Positions 36,565-45,296 of a stretch of 64,000 bases of DNA are shown here, one piece after another (the first letter of the stretch is position 1; every line of letters starts with the position of its first letter). The notes beneath the pieces are model-generated. The model was not told where the DNA came from. It worked only from the letters and a program-made list of their open reading frames with translations, and ran no database searches. Position numbers and translations under genes: made by a program. Source of the stretch: Streptomyces filamentosus (GTDB lineage Bacteria; Actinomycetota; Actinomycetes; Streptomycetales; Streptomycetaceae); the NCBI RefSeq assembly GCF_014654895.1, contig NZ_BNBE01000001.1:62001-126000 (forward strand), written 5' to 3'.

Positions 36565-37176
36565 ATGTTCGACACAAACCCGACCGCCTCCGCCCCCGGC
36601 CCCGTGCCGTTCCGGGTCTCCGACGAAGACCTCGACGACCTCGCCAGCGCCCTCGCCCAGACCATCGCGGAGGTCAAGCGGCACGGCGTCATCCTCGACC
36701 GCCTCGGCTCCGAACCCGACCCCGTGCCTCCTGCCGACCAGCAGGAGGACGGGGCTGCGGAAGCCGAGGCGGACGACCCGGAACAGACCGACGGCCCTGC
36801 CTCAGTGTTCATCGTCGCCCTGGGCGGCGAGGCGTACGCCGTCGAACTCGCCGCCCTCAGCAACTGGGTGAACCACCTCCTCCTGCCGGTGTACGGCCGG
36901 GAGATAAGCACAACGCGCCCGTGGTGCGCGCAGTGGCACGACCACCCCGAGGCCGTCGCCCGCCTCCACGCGCTCTGGCTCGCATGGCAGCAGCTCACCG
37001 ACAAGCAAGCCGGTCTGGCAGGCCCCTCCACGTGGCACCGCGACCACCTGGACCAGGCCCTGGTGCACCTGCGCGCCCCGGACGGTCCGTTCGCCGCGTG
37101 CACGACGAGCCCGACCCGGCCCAACCACCGGGTCCTGTCCACTCCCGCCCCCGGGTACGCGGAGGTGGCGGCGTGA
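36565..37176 (+). CDS. DUF4913-domain protein
   Basis: 203 aa from the ATG at 36565 (GGAG nine bases upstream; another ATG at 36550 lacks a site). After a polar N-terminus comes the DUF4913 pattern: NWVNHLLLPVYGREI, RPWCAQWHDHPEAVARLHAL, WLAWQQL, STWHRDHLDQALVHL and PDGPF. The function is unknown; the family is confined largely to actinobacterial conjugative elements. It starts a run of six genes coupled by 4-base overlaps up to 39908. Confidence 0.78.
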   Translation: MFDTNPTASAPGPVPFRVSDEDLDDLASALAQTIAEVKRHGVILDRLGSEPDPVPPADQQEDGAAEAEADDPEQTDGPASVFIVALGGEAYAVELAALSNWVNHLLLPVYGREISTTRPWCAQWHDHPEAVARLHALWLAWQQLTDKQAGLAGPSTWHRDHLDQALVHLRAPDGPFAACTTSPTRPNHRVLSTPAPGYAEVAA

Positions 37177-37949
37177 ACGACGACTTCGACTTCGACTTCG
37201 ATCTCGACGAACTCGCCCCCGCCGATCCCGCCTCCGCGGAGGCGGTGGAGCGATTCTGGTCCGGCGACCTGAGGGCGCTGTCCCAGCACCACACCACGCC
37301 CAACGGCTCCCACAGCTTCGTCGTCGCCCACGATCAGTCCGTTACGTGGGGGGTGCCCGGCAAGCCACAGGTCATGGCGATCGCGGTCGCGCGAGACCTG
37401 AGCCGGTTCACGTTCACCCTGGAGACGAGCTACCACGCCACGGTGTCCTTCGCCCAGGCGTGGCTGGTCGAGCGCGGCTGCCCGCCCGAGAAGATCGCCA
37501 AGATCCACGGCGACGCAGTGAAGCCCGCCGACGATCTCACTCTCCAGATCGAGCAACAGATCCGGGGATCAGGCACCCGGTACGAGGTCCTCGACACCCA
37601 CACCTCGGACTTCAACCCGAGCGAGACGTGGACACTGACCCGGGACGCCCAGCCTTCCGAGGCGCCGATCCGGGTCTTCCACGAAATGTGGGACCACGCC
37701 GCCGGCACATACACGATGCGCGAGGGCGCGTTCGCAGACGAGGACGCCGCCCACGCCTGGCTGGACGACCGAGACGGCCCGCTGCCCGAGCCACCGGAGT
37801 ACCGATACGCCGACGGCGCCGTACTCCGGGCCCGAGCCGCCCTCTCCCGGTCGGCCGACACCCCCGCGATACCGAAGGCCGGCGTCGACGCCCCGCGCAC
37901 ACCGCCAGCCGCACCAGGCCGCCGCCCGGCCCAAGGGCGGCTGCTGTGA
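37173..37949 (+). CDS. Element-specific protein of unknown function
   Basis: 258 aa; its GTG overlaps the DUF4913 stop. An acidic N-terminus (MNDDFDFDFDLDELAP) precedes a folded region, SHSFVVAHDQSVTWGVPG, MAIAVARDLSRFTFTLETSY, then EKIAKIHGDAVKPADDLTL. The C-terminal 60 residues are Ala/Pro-rich and basic (PAAPGRRPAQGRLL). No family recognised. It overlaps the next gene by GTGA. Confidence 0.65.
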   Translation: MNDDFDFDFDLDELAPADPASAEAVERFWSGDLRALSQHHTTPNGSHSFVVAHDQSVTWGVPGKPQVMAIAVARDLSRFTFTLETSYHATVSFAQAWLVERGCPPEKIAKIHGDAVKPADDLTLQIEQQIRGSGTRYEVLDTHTSDFNPSETWTLTRDAQPSEAPIRVFHEMWDHAAGTYTMREGAFADEDAAHAWLDDRDGPLPEPPEYRYADGAVLRARAALSRSADTPAIPKAGVDAPRTPPAAPGRRPAQGRLL

Positions 37950-38422
37950 GCCGTGCCCGCTTCGCCTTCGCCGCGCACCCCGACGCCATCGCGGACCTGC
38001 GGGAACTCCCGGACAACATCCGCGACCTGGCGCTGCTGGAACTGCAGAACCTGGTCCACGGAAGCGACGACTGCCTGCCGTTGAAGGGCCGCCTCGCCGG
38101 CTACCACAAGGTCTACGTCGACCCGTCCGTGTCCTACCGCCTGGTCATCCAGTTCCGCCCGGCCCCTCCGGCCTCGAACCACAAGCGCGAGATCTACCTG
38201 GTCGCCGCCGGGAGCCGGAAGGACTACGCGGTCTACCGCACGGCCCACCTGCGCACCGCCCCGACGCAGGGCACCGCGGCGGCCTCCGCCGCCGAGGCCC
38301 GCGTCCAGGCCGCCCGGTCCCGCTCCTCCCTCACCGCCGGCCGCCCGCCGGCCACCCCGGCAACTCCCGTCCCGGCGGTCCCCACCACGGCCGCCGCCTC
38401 CCGAAAGGCCCCCTCGCGATGA
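37946..38422 (+). CDS. RelE/ParE-like protein with long disordered tail
   Basis: 158 aa from a GTG. The first 100 residues have the RelE/ParE toxin pattern: helix LRELPDNIRDLALLELQNLV, then LPLKGRLAGYHKVYV, SVSYRLVIQFR, and the final strand REIYLVAAGSRKDYAVYRTA. The remaining 55 residues are Ala/Pro/Thr-rich and end ASRKAPSR, which toxins of this family lack. No antitoxin-like gene is adjacent: both neighbours are larger unknown proteins. It may be a toxin tamed by its context or a ribosome/RNA-binding relative. Confidence 0.55.
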   Translation: MSRARFAFAAHPDAIADLRELPDNIRDLALLELQNLVHGSDDCLPLKGRLAGYHKVYVDPSVSYRLVIQFRPAPPASNHKREIYLVAAGSRKDYAVYRTAHLRTAPTQGTAAASAAEARVQAARSRSSLTAGRPPATPATPVPAVPTTAAASRKAPSR

Positions 38423-39087
38423 CCGACGACCGCGCTCTCCTGTCCCGTAACGAACTCGCGGGGCTTCTCACCGAGGCCGCGCAGAGCGTCTCGGGCATCG
38501 TGACCGCCGAGTACCCGACGGCCGCCAGCCGCTCCTACCTGCACCCCGTGCTGGGCCCGCTGTCCGCCGGACCCCGGGTGGTCGGTGAGCTGAACGACCG
38601 GCTCGAAGGGCTGGTGGCCGCCGTGCCCCGCCCGGCCACGCCGGCGGGACTGTTCACCCTTGCTTCCTACGCCGCCGCGCTGGGCTGGCTCACCGAGTCC
38701 TTCACCGAGCTGACCGCCTCGGTCGACCAGATCTGCACCCGCGTGGGCATCCCCTCCGAGCCCCGGGACCCGGCCTTCGCCGCGTCCGGCGATGCCGGCC
38801 GGGACGGCGAGTTCGATCTCGCGTTCAACGCGCTGGAGCTGGCGGCGATCCGGACCGCCGCCGAGGCCGCCGGCCTCTCACCGAACGACTACGTCGAGGT
38901 CCTCTCCCAGTCGCTGCTCGCCGCCTCCCGGATCACCGACGCCTGCATGGAGATCTCCAGCGGACTACTCGAAGACGCCGCGTACGTCCTGGACGAGGCG
39001 AGCGACCACGTCCGGACCGACAACGGACCGAACAACCTGCCCACCCTGGTCCGTTCCCTGCTCGCCCGGATGGAGACGGCCCAGTGA
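38419..39087 (+). CDS. Element-specific helical protein
   Basis: 222 aa, ATG overlapping the previous stop. All-helical appearance (LLSRNELAGLLTEAAQSVSG, LFTLASYAAALGWLTESFTE, LEDAAYVLDEASDHV). Unlike most neighbours it has no basic tail (ends ARMETAQ). No family recognised; its stop overlaps the next start. Confidence 0.62.
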   Translation: MTDDRALLSRNELAGLLTEAAQSVSGIVTAEYPTAASRSYLHPVLGPLSAGPRVVGELNDRLEGLVAAVPRPATPAGLFTLASYAAALGWLTESFTELTASVDQICTRVGIPSEPRDPAFAASGDAGRDGEFDLAFNALELAAIRTAAEAAGLSPNDYVEVLSQSLLAASRITDACMEISSGLLEDAAYVLDEASDHVRTDNGPNNLPTLVRSLLARMETAQ

Positions 39088-39908
39088 ACCCCTACGACCC
39101 GAACGAGGAGCCCGGTCTCCACCTCGTCGCCGAGACGCTCGGCGTCTCGGAAGTCACCACGCTCAACACCACGTACCGCCCCGGCAGTCCGCTGTACCGG
39201 GCTGCGACAGGGGTGATCGGGGCCGCGTACGAACTTGATGCCCGGCACGACCAGGTGACGGGCGCCGCCAAGGCGGCTCTCCGGCTACTCGGACCCGTTG
39301 GGGACGGCGAGCTCAGCGGTGCACGCGTCTCGTACGCGATCCTGCGGAGTTCGATCCCGAAGCTCGGAGACCTCCTCACTCAGCAGGATCGGGCCTACGA
39401 CCGTCTCGTCGAGGCCATCTCCGCGTACCGGCGTCTTCTGCACGAGTCCGGCACCGAACACACGACGGCGAAGGCCCACGAGGCGAACCAGGAGCAGGAT
39501 GCCGGCCGGGACGACGACTGGGCCATCGCGGGTGATCGCCGGCTCAGGGCTCTCGAAGCCGCCGAGGCCGGCGGCCTCCGATTCCACGAGAGCGCGCTCT
39601 ACGGCTACGCCTACCTCTCGGACAGCCGACGCCCGGGCACCGCCCCTCAGGTCTGGCCCGAGACCGTTCAGCGGCTGGTCGCCGACGGGCTGCTGCACCA
39701 GGACACCAGCGAAAGCCTGCACCGGCCCGGACAGCTCCTCTCACTCACTCCGCGAGGCGAAGTCGCCCTGCGTGAAGCGCGTACGGCGGCACCGCGCGTG
39801 AACGCCGCCCTCATCCGCAGCAGCCCTCCGGCCAGCCCCGGTCTCGTCGCCGACTCGACCGCCGCGCCCGTCGCCGGGACGGCCAACACGGCCTCCCGCT
39901 CTCGCTGA
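39084..39908 (+). CDS. Element-specific protein with possible winged-helix region
   Basis: 274 aa from a GTG coupled to the gene before. An N-terminal helical region (ALRLLGPVGDGEL, LLTQQDRAYDRLVEAISAYR) is followed by RLVADGLLHQDTS, then GQLLSLTPRGEVALREA, which resembles the wing of MarR/PadR-type winged helices and suggests DNA binding. The tail is Ala/Pro/Ser-rich and ends ANTASRSR. Confidence 0.6.
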   Translation: MNPYDPNEEPGLHLVAETLGVSEVTTLNTTYRPGSPLYRAATGVIGAAYELDARHDQVTGAAKAALRLLGPVGDGELSGARVSYAILRSSIPKLGDLLTQQDRAYDRLVEAISAYRRLLHESGTEHTTAKAHEANQEQDAGRDDDWAIAGDRRLRALEAAEAGGLRFHESALYGYAYLSDSRRPGTAPQVWPETVQRLVADGLLHQDTSESLHRPGQLLSLTPRGEVALREARTAAPRVNAALIRSSPPASPGLVADSTAAPVAGTANTASRSR

Positions 39909-39931
39909 CTCCATCCCGACAGGACGCTTCC

Positions 39932-40280
39932 ATGCCCACTCCTGCTCAGCCCCCCACCTTCTCCTTCGCATCGAACGACGCGCAGCACGTCGAGGACGCA
40001 CTCGCCCTGATGGGGCCGAATTGGACCACCTGGATGGTGATGACCCTGGCCCAGGAGCGCAGCCCCCTGCGTGTACGGGATGCCGCCGCCTCCCGCCCCC
40101 ATCGCAGCAGCCCAGCGAACCCACCCCGGCGTCCCGTTGGGGGCGGACGGTGCCCGGACCGCAGCGGCCCTGCGCCGGAGCACCGCTGTGCTGGCCTCAC
40201 TGTTCAGCCACGCCCCCCAGCCGCAACCGCGGGTGCCGTCCTACGTGACCACCCAGTCCACTCCGGTGCGGTCACGGTGA
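39932..40280 (+). pseudogene. HxlR-like winged-helix regulator with large internal deletion
   Basis: The ATG at 39932 (AGGACGCTTCC upstream) gives FSFASNDAQHVEDALALMG, then PNWTTWMVMTLAQERSPLRV, the start of an HxlR-type winged helix. It then passes within a few codons to a Pro-rich tail whose sensible reading (PPPPAPIAAAQRTHPGVPLG, ending TQSTPVRSR) is in the next frame. Only the first helices and the tail remain; the recognition helix is gone. Read in its own frame the protein runs on to 40432 as nonsense. Confidence 0.5.
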
Positions 40281-40400
40281 GCCGGATGGTGCCGAGAACC
40301 GCGGCGCCCCTCCGTCGATACGGCGTCCGCGCGCTCCTGCCGTCCAACTCGCTGCGCGCGCGGGCCCCTCTCTCCTCCCTCCGCGCCTGGAGCTTCGACC

Positions 40401-41336
40401 ATGTCCCCCTTTTCCGACCCGTCCCGCTATGAAGAGGTACTGGTCAGCCCCCTGTATCTCGCCGGCTCCAACGGGGCCGGTGACGCCGGCTTCGCCCCCG
40501 TGGCCCACTGGCCGCACCACTACCTCGACGACGGCCCCTGCCAGCTCCTCGTCACCTCGCCCGACCAGCGCATCAGGATCGGCTGGTTCGGCGACGACTT
40601 CGACCTGTGGAAAATCACCGCCGCCGAGGACGCCGTCGCCCCGCCCCGCTGGACGGCAACCTTCAACCACGTCACCCCGGCCGAGATCGTCGCCGGCCTC
40701 ACCACCGCCCTGGCCCAGGACTACGCCGCGTCCGACCCGTACAAGAACGACGGGCGCTTCCTGGCGGAACCGTCGTTCTACTGGGCCGACGCCGTCCGGC
40801 CGCTGCTCGACGCCGGCTGGCAGTCCAGGCGCACGTACGGGTTCGTCGATCTCGTCTCCCCCGACGGACTCGCGGGCGCCGAAATCGACTCGTACCGTGA
40901 GGGACCCAGCAGCCAGTTCATCACGCTGTGGGCCGGCCCTCGGGGCTGGGGCACGCGGGCGGAGGCGGTGTTCACCGCCCGCACCCCGGCCCACCTGATC
41001 GCCGCGACGGCCGCCGCCATGGCGAGTTCGGCCCCGGTAGTCCGCGAGCGGCACATGATCCACCGCGAAGTGGAACACCTGGTCACGCTGACCCCGGTCG
41101 CCCCGGCTGCCGCTCCTCAAGACTCTCGTGCCCCGACCCCGCTCGACGTGCGACGTACCGCCGTCACCGAAGCCGTCCGCCGTGCCGCGCGCGCTCCGCA
41201 GACAGCCACCGACCTCCGCGTGATGGCGGCCCAGAACCGCACCACGGCCTCGGCCCGCATGCGGTCCTCCACCCTTGCGCCCGCCGCCGCAGCCCGGCCG
41301 CCGGTCGCTTCGCCGCCGCGCCGGCACAGCCGCTGA
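40401..41336 (+). CDS. DUF317-domain protein
   Basis: 311 aa; ATG after CTGGAGCTTCGACC. Two DUF317-like repeats: residues 35-120 (APVAHWPHHYLDDGPCQLLV, RIRIGWFGDDFDLWKI, TPAEIVAGLTTALAQDYA) and 125-220 (AGWQSRRTYGFVDLVSPDGL, TPAHLIAATAAAMAS). The family is almost restricted to Streptomyces and its mobile elements and has no established function. The C-terminal 90 residues are disordered and basic, ending PPRRHSR. A one-domain relative lies at 42340-42687. Confidence 0.85.
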   Translation: MSPFSDPSRYEEVLVSPLYLAGSNGAGDAGFAPVAHWPHHYLDDGPCQLLVTSPDQRIRIGWFGDDFDLWKITAAEDAVAPPRWTATFNHVTPAEIVAGLTTALAQDYAASDPYKNDGRFLAEPSFYWADAVRPLLDAGWQSRRTYGFVDLVSPDGLAGAEIDSYREGPSSQFITLWAGPRGWGTRAEAVFTARTPAHLIAATAAAMASSAPVVRERHMIHREVEHLVTLTPVAPAAAPQDSRAPTPLDVRRTAVTEAVRRAARAPQTATDLRVMAAQNRTTASARMRSSTLAPAAAARPPVASPPRRHSR

Positions 41337-41395
41337 CTCCCGCCCGGCCCCACCCAGACGCCCCCTTCGCCCCTCCGCACGCCAGGAGTCCTCTC

Positions 41396-41884
41396 ATGCC
41401 CGACACCACCGCGCTCGACCAGGCCGCCTCCATGATCGAGAAAGCCTGGGCCCAGCCCATCGAAGTCCTGGAGGTCCTCGCGGTCCGTCGCCCCTGCGAC
41501 GACCCGCTCCTGCGCTCGGCCATGCACATCCGTACGGCCCTGGCCATCACCGACAACGCGGCGGCCGCTCACCAGGACCGTCTGCACGCCCTGACCCGGC
41601 CCGGGTACGTGCCGGCGCACTACGAGCTGGACCGGCTCGTCAGCTCGGCCGCCGACCTTCGCGTCGCGCTCGCGGAGAGCGGTGCGCACGTGCAGGCGAT
41701 CCGGCGCGTGATCGAGGCACGTGAAGCCTCCTCGACGGCGGCCCGGGGCCCGGCGGCGAGCCTGTCCCGGGCCGCCAACGCCCGATCGAGGCTCGCCCCG
41801 CACGCCCCGGGCCGGCTGCCCGACCAGCCCGTTGCTGCGGCTGCCGTCGGGCCGTCGGCGCCCGTCTCGGGGCCGCGTCGCTGA
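41396..41884 (+). CDS. Element-specific helical protein
   Basis: 162 aa; ATG after CCAGGAGTCCTCTC. Helices LDQAASMIEKAWAQPIEVL, HIRTALAITDNAAAAHQDRL and YELDRLVSSAADLRVALAES, then an Ala/Pro-rich tail ending SAPVSGPRR. No family recognised. Confidence 0.62.
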   Translation: MPDTTALDQAASMIEKAWAQPIEVLEVLAVRRPCDDPLLRSAMHIRTALAITDNAAAAHQDRLHALTRPGYVPAHYELDRLVSSAADLRVALAESGAHVQAIRRVIEAREASSTAARGPAASLSRAANARSRLAPHAPGRLPDQPVAAAAVGPSAPVSGPRR

Positions 41885-41888
41885 CCGG

Positions 41889-42116
41889 TCAGGCGAGGTC
41901 CTCGTCGCGGTCGGCGTCCTCGGTACGGACGCCCACCGCGCGGGCCAACTCCTCCACCGTCAGCTCGACGCGCCGGCCGGCCGCGACCCGGTGCTCCACC
42001 ACCATCTCCTCGTCCGGCCACCGGCCGGACTGCGCTCCGACGGTCCACGACCGCCCGGCGGCGCGGATCTTGCGCTCCAGCCCGGCCCCGTCCCAGTGTC
42101 TGCTCGGCTCCGTCAT
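41889..42116 (-). CDS. Small hypothetical protein
   Basis: 75 aa; ATG at 42116 with a strong GGGGGGAGCAGGG before it. Sequence MTEPSRHWDGAGLERKIRAA, then SWTVGAQSGRWPDEEMVVEH and a helix VELTVEELARAVGV. It is the only minus-strand gene in this stretch, stopping 4 bases from the converging gene. It could bind the product of a neighbour or DNA; nothing specific can be said. Confidence 0.55.
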   Translation of the reverse strand: MTEPSRHWDGAGLERKIRAAGRSWTVGAQSGRWPDEEMVVEHRVAAGRRVELTVEELARAVGVRTEDADRDEDLA

Positions 42117-42339
42117 CCCTGCTCCCCCCTCCGGTCCTGTACGGCTCGCTGCCGTAACCCAGTTACGACAACTCCGGCCGCCGCTCCATTCCCGCGCCGC
42201 CGGCGTCCTGGACTGATGCCCGTGGCCAGTTCGCCCACGGCAGACGGGTCACTCCCGGAAACAACTACGGACTTCGGCACACCCCATGCCAACGTACGGG
42301 TGTCAGAAAACCGCAGCTCAACGAAGGGATCGCCCAACC

Positions 42340-42687
42340 GTGAACGCCTCAGCCACCCTCCTGCCCTCTGTCGTCCGCCCCTCCGTGGAAAACCGCCACT
42401 GGCTCTCCTCGGACCACTGCGCCACCCCGGTCCTCGAACTCCTCCACGACCTCGACTGGACGGTCATCGAAACCCCGGAGGCCAACGTCCACGCGACGAG
42501 CCCTGACGGCCGCGTTTACGTCGGCTGGCTCCCCGAGGACCCCGCCGCCTGGACGCGCGACATCGTCTGGCACGTCCAGGTGCTACCCGCCGAAGGCGAC
42601 GAGTGGACCCAGGAGTTCGGCACCCATACCCCCGCCGAAGCGGTGGCCGGATTCATCGCCGCCCTCGTCGCCCACTCCACCCGCTGA
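42340..42687 (+). CDS. Small DUF317-like protein
   Basis: 115 aa from a GTG after AAGGGATCGCCCAACC. It reads HWLSSDHCATPVLELLHDLD, SPDGRVYVGWLPEDPAAW, then FGTHTPAEAVAGFIAALVAH, a single DUF317-type unit as in the 40401-41336 gene. It has no disordered tail. Confidence 0.68.
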   Translation: MNASATLLPSVVRPSVENRHWLSSDHCATPVLELLHDLDWTVIETPEANVHATSPDGRVYVGWLPEDPAAWTRDIVWHVQVLPAEGDEWTQEFGTHTPAEAVAGFIAALVAHSTR

Positions 42688-42812
42688 ACCGGTGGTCGGG
42701 GCGGGCCCTCGCCAGCCACACCCAGGGGCCGAAGGTCCCCCGGGACCTGCTCTGTCTCGGCGCCTCCTGATGCTCCCGACCCGTACGCCCTCACCTCTCC
42801 CGGAGGCTTCCC

Positions 42813-43025
42813 GTGCCCCAGTACATGACCGTCGGCCACCTGCTCCGCCAGCTCCAGGACCTCGACCCCACCCTTCCGATCCGCCTCGCCATCAACCCAG
42901 ACTGGCCCTTCACCCACTACCTGGCGGCCGAGGTCTTCGTCCGGGACGGCAAGGCGTTCATCGCCGACGACGGCCAAGAGGGCTACCTCCCCCCACCGGT
43001 CAGCGACGCCCTCGCCTGGTCCTAG
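42813..43025 (+). CDS. Small protein, 70 aa
   Basis: GTG after CGGAGGCTTCCC. It reads MTVGHLLRQLQDLDPTLPIR, then LAINPDWPFTHYLAAEVFVR and DGKAFIADDGQEGYLPPPVS. Compact, folded-looking, with no named family known to me; short proteins opening HLLxxLxxLDPxxP are common on mobile elements. Confidence 0.62.
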   Translation: MPQYMTVGHLLRQLQDLDPTLPIRLAINPDWPFTHYLAAEVFVRDGKAFIADDGQEGYLPPPVSDALAWS

Positions 43026-43099
43026 CCCCTCTTCCCTGCACCCCGGAGGCTTCCATCCCGCCGCACATACACCCGCTGCACGGCCTCGCCGTACGCCCC

Positions 43100-43429
43100 A
43101 TGCCGGGCGGTGTCCGCGGCGCGCTCGTTCAGCGCGTCTCTCCACGGTACGACGGCCCTCTCGACGTCAGCTGGCTCCCCGTTGATGCCCAGAAGCTCCC
43201 CCTCGGCCGTATCCGCCTCCACTGGGAGCCCGCTCCCCGCGCCGGCTGGAACGTCAACGCCCACCTGGGCCTAGCCACCACCGAGGTACACCTCACCTCC
43301 TGGCCCGCGGCCCCGGACGACTGGCCGCGCCTGGTCCGCCCGACCCTCCACGAGGTGACCGGCCTGTGCGCCGCCCTCGCGTTCACGACCGAAGCCCTCG
43401 ACCTCTCGAACCGCCTTGCCAAGCTCTGA
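43100..43429 (+). CDS. Hypothetical protein, start codon unusual or mutated
   Basis: From ATG 43100 the product is 109 aa: SPRYDGPLDVSWLPVDAQ, GRIRLHWEPAPRAGWNVNA, HLTSWPAAPDDWPRLVRPTL. Upstream in the same frame, 10 bases after the ribosome cassette GGAGGCTTCC, stands ATC (43055) where neighbouring genes have ATG or GTG. Either ATC is used, or the start was lost and translation begins at 43100 with no good site. No family recognised. Confidence 0.5.
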   Translation: MPGGVRGALVQRVSPRYDGPLDVSWLPVDAQKLPLGRIRLHWEPAPRAGWNVNAHLGLATTEVHLTSWPAAPDDWPRLVRPTLHEVTGLCAALAFTTEALDLSNRLAKL

Positions 43430-43535
43430 CCGAGCACTGCAGAAGGCCGCCTCTCGCCAACCTGGCCGGGGCGGCCTTGCCTTGATGCCCAGCCGTGTCC
43501 CGTGTGCGCATTTCCTGAGGAATAGATACGGCGGA

Positions 43536-45018
43536 TTCAATCGGTTGTCGCAACACCTTGATTTCGGAGGTGTTCAAGATCGCTACGGAGGACTGGAGCA
43601 GGAAGACCGGTGATGCGCCCGAGAGACTTCGGCGGCAGTGGCGTGCTGACCGGGCGCTGAGGCCAGCGATGCGCTCGCCTGGCCGGCCTGATCCGTCGCG
43701 GGTGGTGCAGCGGCAGTTCTGGCGGCTGATCGCCACGGGCGTCACGACGGCTGAGGCATCGCTGGCGGTCGGAGTGTCGTGGCCGGTCGGTTCTCGGTGG
43801 TTCCGTCACGCTGGCGGCATGCCGCCGATCTCTCTGGCCGAGCCCACCGGCCGCTACCTGAGCTTCGAGGAGCGTGAGGAGATCGCGATTCTGCGCGCCC
43901 AGGACAAGGGTGTGCGGGAGATCGCCCGCGCGGTCGGACGTGACCCGGGGACGATCTCTCGCGAGTTGCGTCGCAACGCCGCCACCCGCAGCGGGAAGCA
44001 GGAATACCGGGCCACGGTCGCGCAGTGGAAGGCGCAGCAGGCGGCGAAGCGCCCGAAGGCAGCCAAGCTCGCAGGCAACGGCAGATTGCGTGAATACGTA
44101 CAGGAACGGCTCGCCGGCAGTGTCCGTCGCCCCGACGGCACGATCGTCACCGGGCCCGAGACGAAGGCGTGGAAAGGGCTGAACAAGCCGCACCGGCAGG
44201 ACAGGAGATGGGCCACGGCATGGAGCCCGGAGCAGATCTCGCGTCGGCTTCATGTCGACTTCCCCGATGATGAGCGTATGCGCATCAGCCACGAGGCGAT
44301 CTACCAGGCACTGTTCATCGAAGGCCGTGGCGCGCTCAAGCGGGAGCTGGTCACGTGTCTGCGTACCGGCCGGGCACTACGGACTCCCCGTGCGCGGTCG
44401 CAGAACAAGCCGCAAGGGCATGTCACCGCGGACGTCGTCCTCAGCGAACGCCCCGCCGAAGCTGGGGACCGCGCGGTCCCGGACACTGGGAAGGTGACTT
44501 GATCATCGGGACGGGCCGCTCCGCGATCGGCACGCTCGTCGAGCGCAGCAGCCGCTCCACGCTCCTGGTGCACCTGCCCCGGCTCGAAGGCTGGGGCGAG
44601 AACCCGCCGGTGAAAAACGGCATCTCGCTCGGAGGCTATGGCGCGATCGCGATGAACGCGGCGCTCACCACATCAATGACGCAACTGCCCGAGCAGCTGC
44701 GCAAGACCCTCACCTGGGACCGAGGGAAGGAACTCTCCGGCCATGCCCAGTTCGCTCTCGATACCGGGACGAAGGTGTTCTTCGCCGATCCGCACTCGCC
44801 CTGGCAACGACCTACGAATGAGAACACCAACGGGCTGCTGCGTCAGTACTTCCCGAAGGGGACCGACCTGTCCCGATGGCCCGCCGAGGACCTCGAAGCG
44901 GTCGCCACGGCGATCAACAACCGGCCCCGCAAGGTCCTAGGCTGGCGGACACCGGCCGAGGTCTTCGAAGAACAGCTACGCTCGCTGCAACAGCCCGATG
45001 TTGCAACGACCGGTTGAA
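43536..45018 (+). mobile_element. IS30-family insertion sequence
   Basis: The ends are imperfect 20-bp inverted repeats (17 of 20): TTCAATCGGTTGTCGCAACA at 43536-43555, and on the other strand at 45018-44999 TTCAACCGGTCGTTGCAACA. The stop of the transposase lies inside the right repeat. No clear short target duplication. Confidence 0.8.
43570..45017 (+). pseudogene. IS30-family transposase, one frameshift
   Basis: The start is probably the GTG at 43570. The HTH (YLSFEEREEIAILRAQDKGV, REIARAVGRDPGTISRELRR) and the central WSPEQISRRL, ISHEAIYQALF are in one frame up to GDRAV at about 44478. The DDE part continues in the +2 frame: PGHWEGDLIIG, SRSTLLVHL, LTWDRGKELSGHAQF, then DPHSPWQRPTNENTNGLLRQ. 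One missing C in a CCC run (44479-44481) explains it. IS30 elements are not usually expressed by frameshifting, so this copy is probably dead. Confidence 0.82.
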
Positions 45019-45296
45019 CCCGCCTACTGAGCCTTTTCCATCTTCATCTTGAGCTGGTCAGATGCAGAGTGAGGACGGCCTGGACGAGGCTGGTGATCCG
45101 GGTGGTCGAGCACCGCAGTTTGCGGAGGAGCCGCCAGGACTTGAGGGTGGCGACGGCCTTCTCGGCCAGGGCCCGGATCTTCGCGTGGGACCGGTTCACC
45201 GCCTGCTGGCCTGCGGAGAGGGTCTCCCAGCGTCCCCAGCACGGGATGCGGACCGTGCCACCGGCACCTCGGTATCCCTTGATGCTCCTATAGACG

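Noticed and set aside
44478..44482. Programmed frameshifting in the IS30 transposase
   Set aside because: IS30-family transposases normally come from one frame, and a single lost C in a C run explains the shift.
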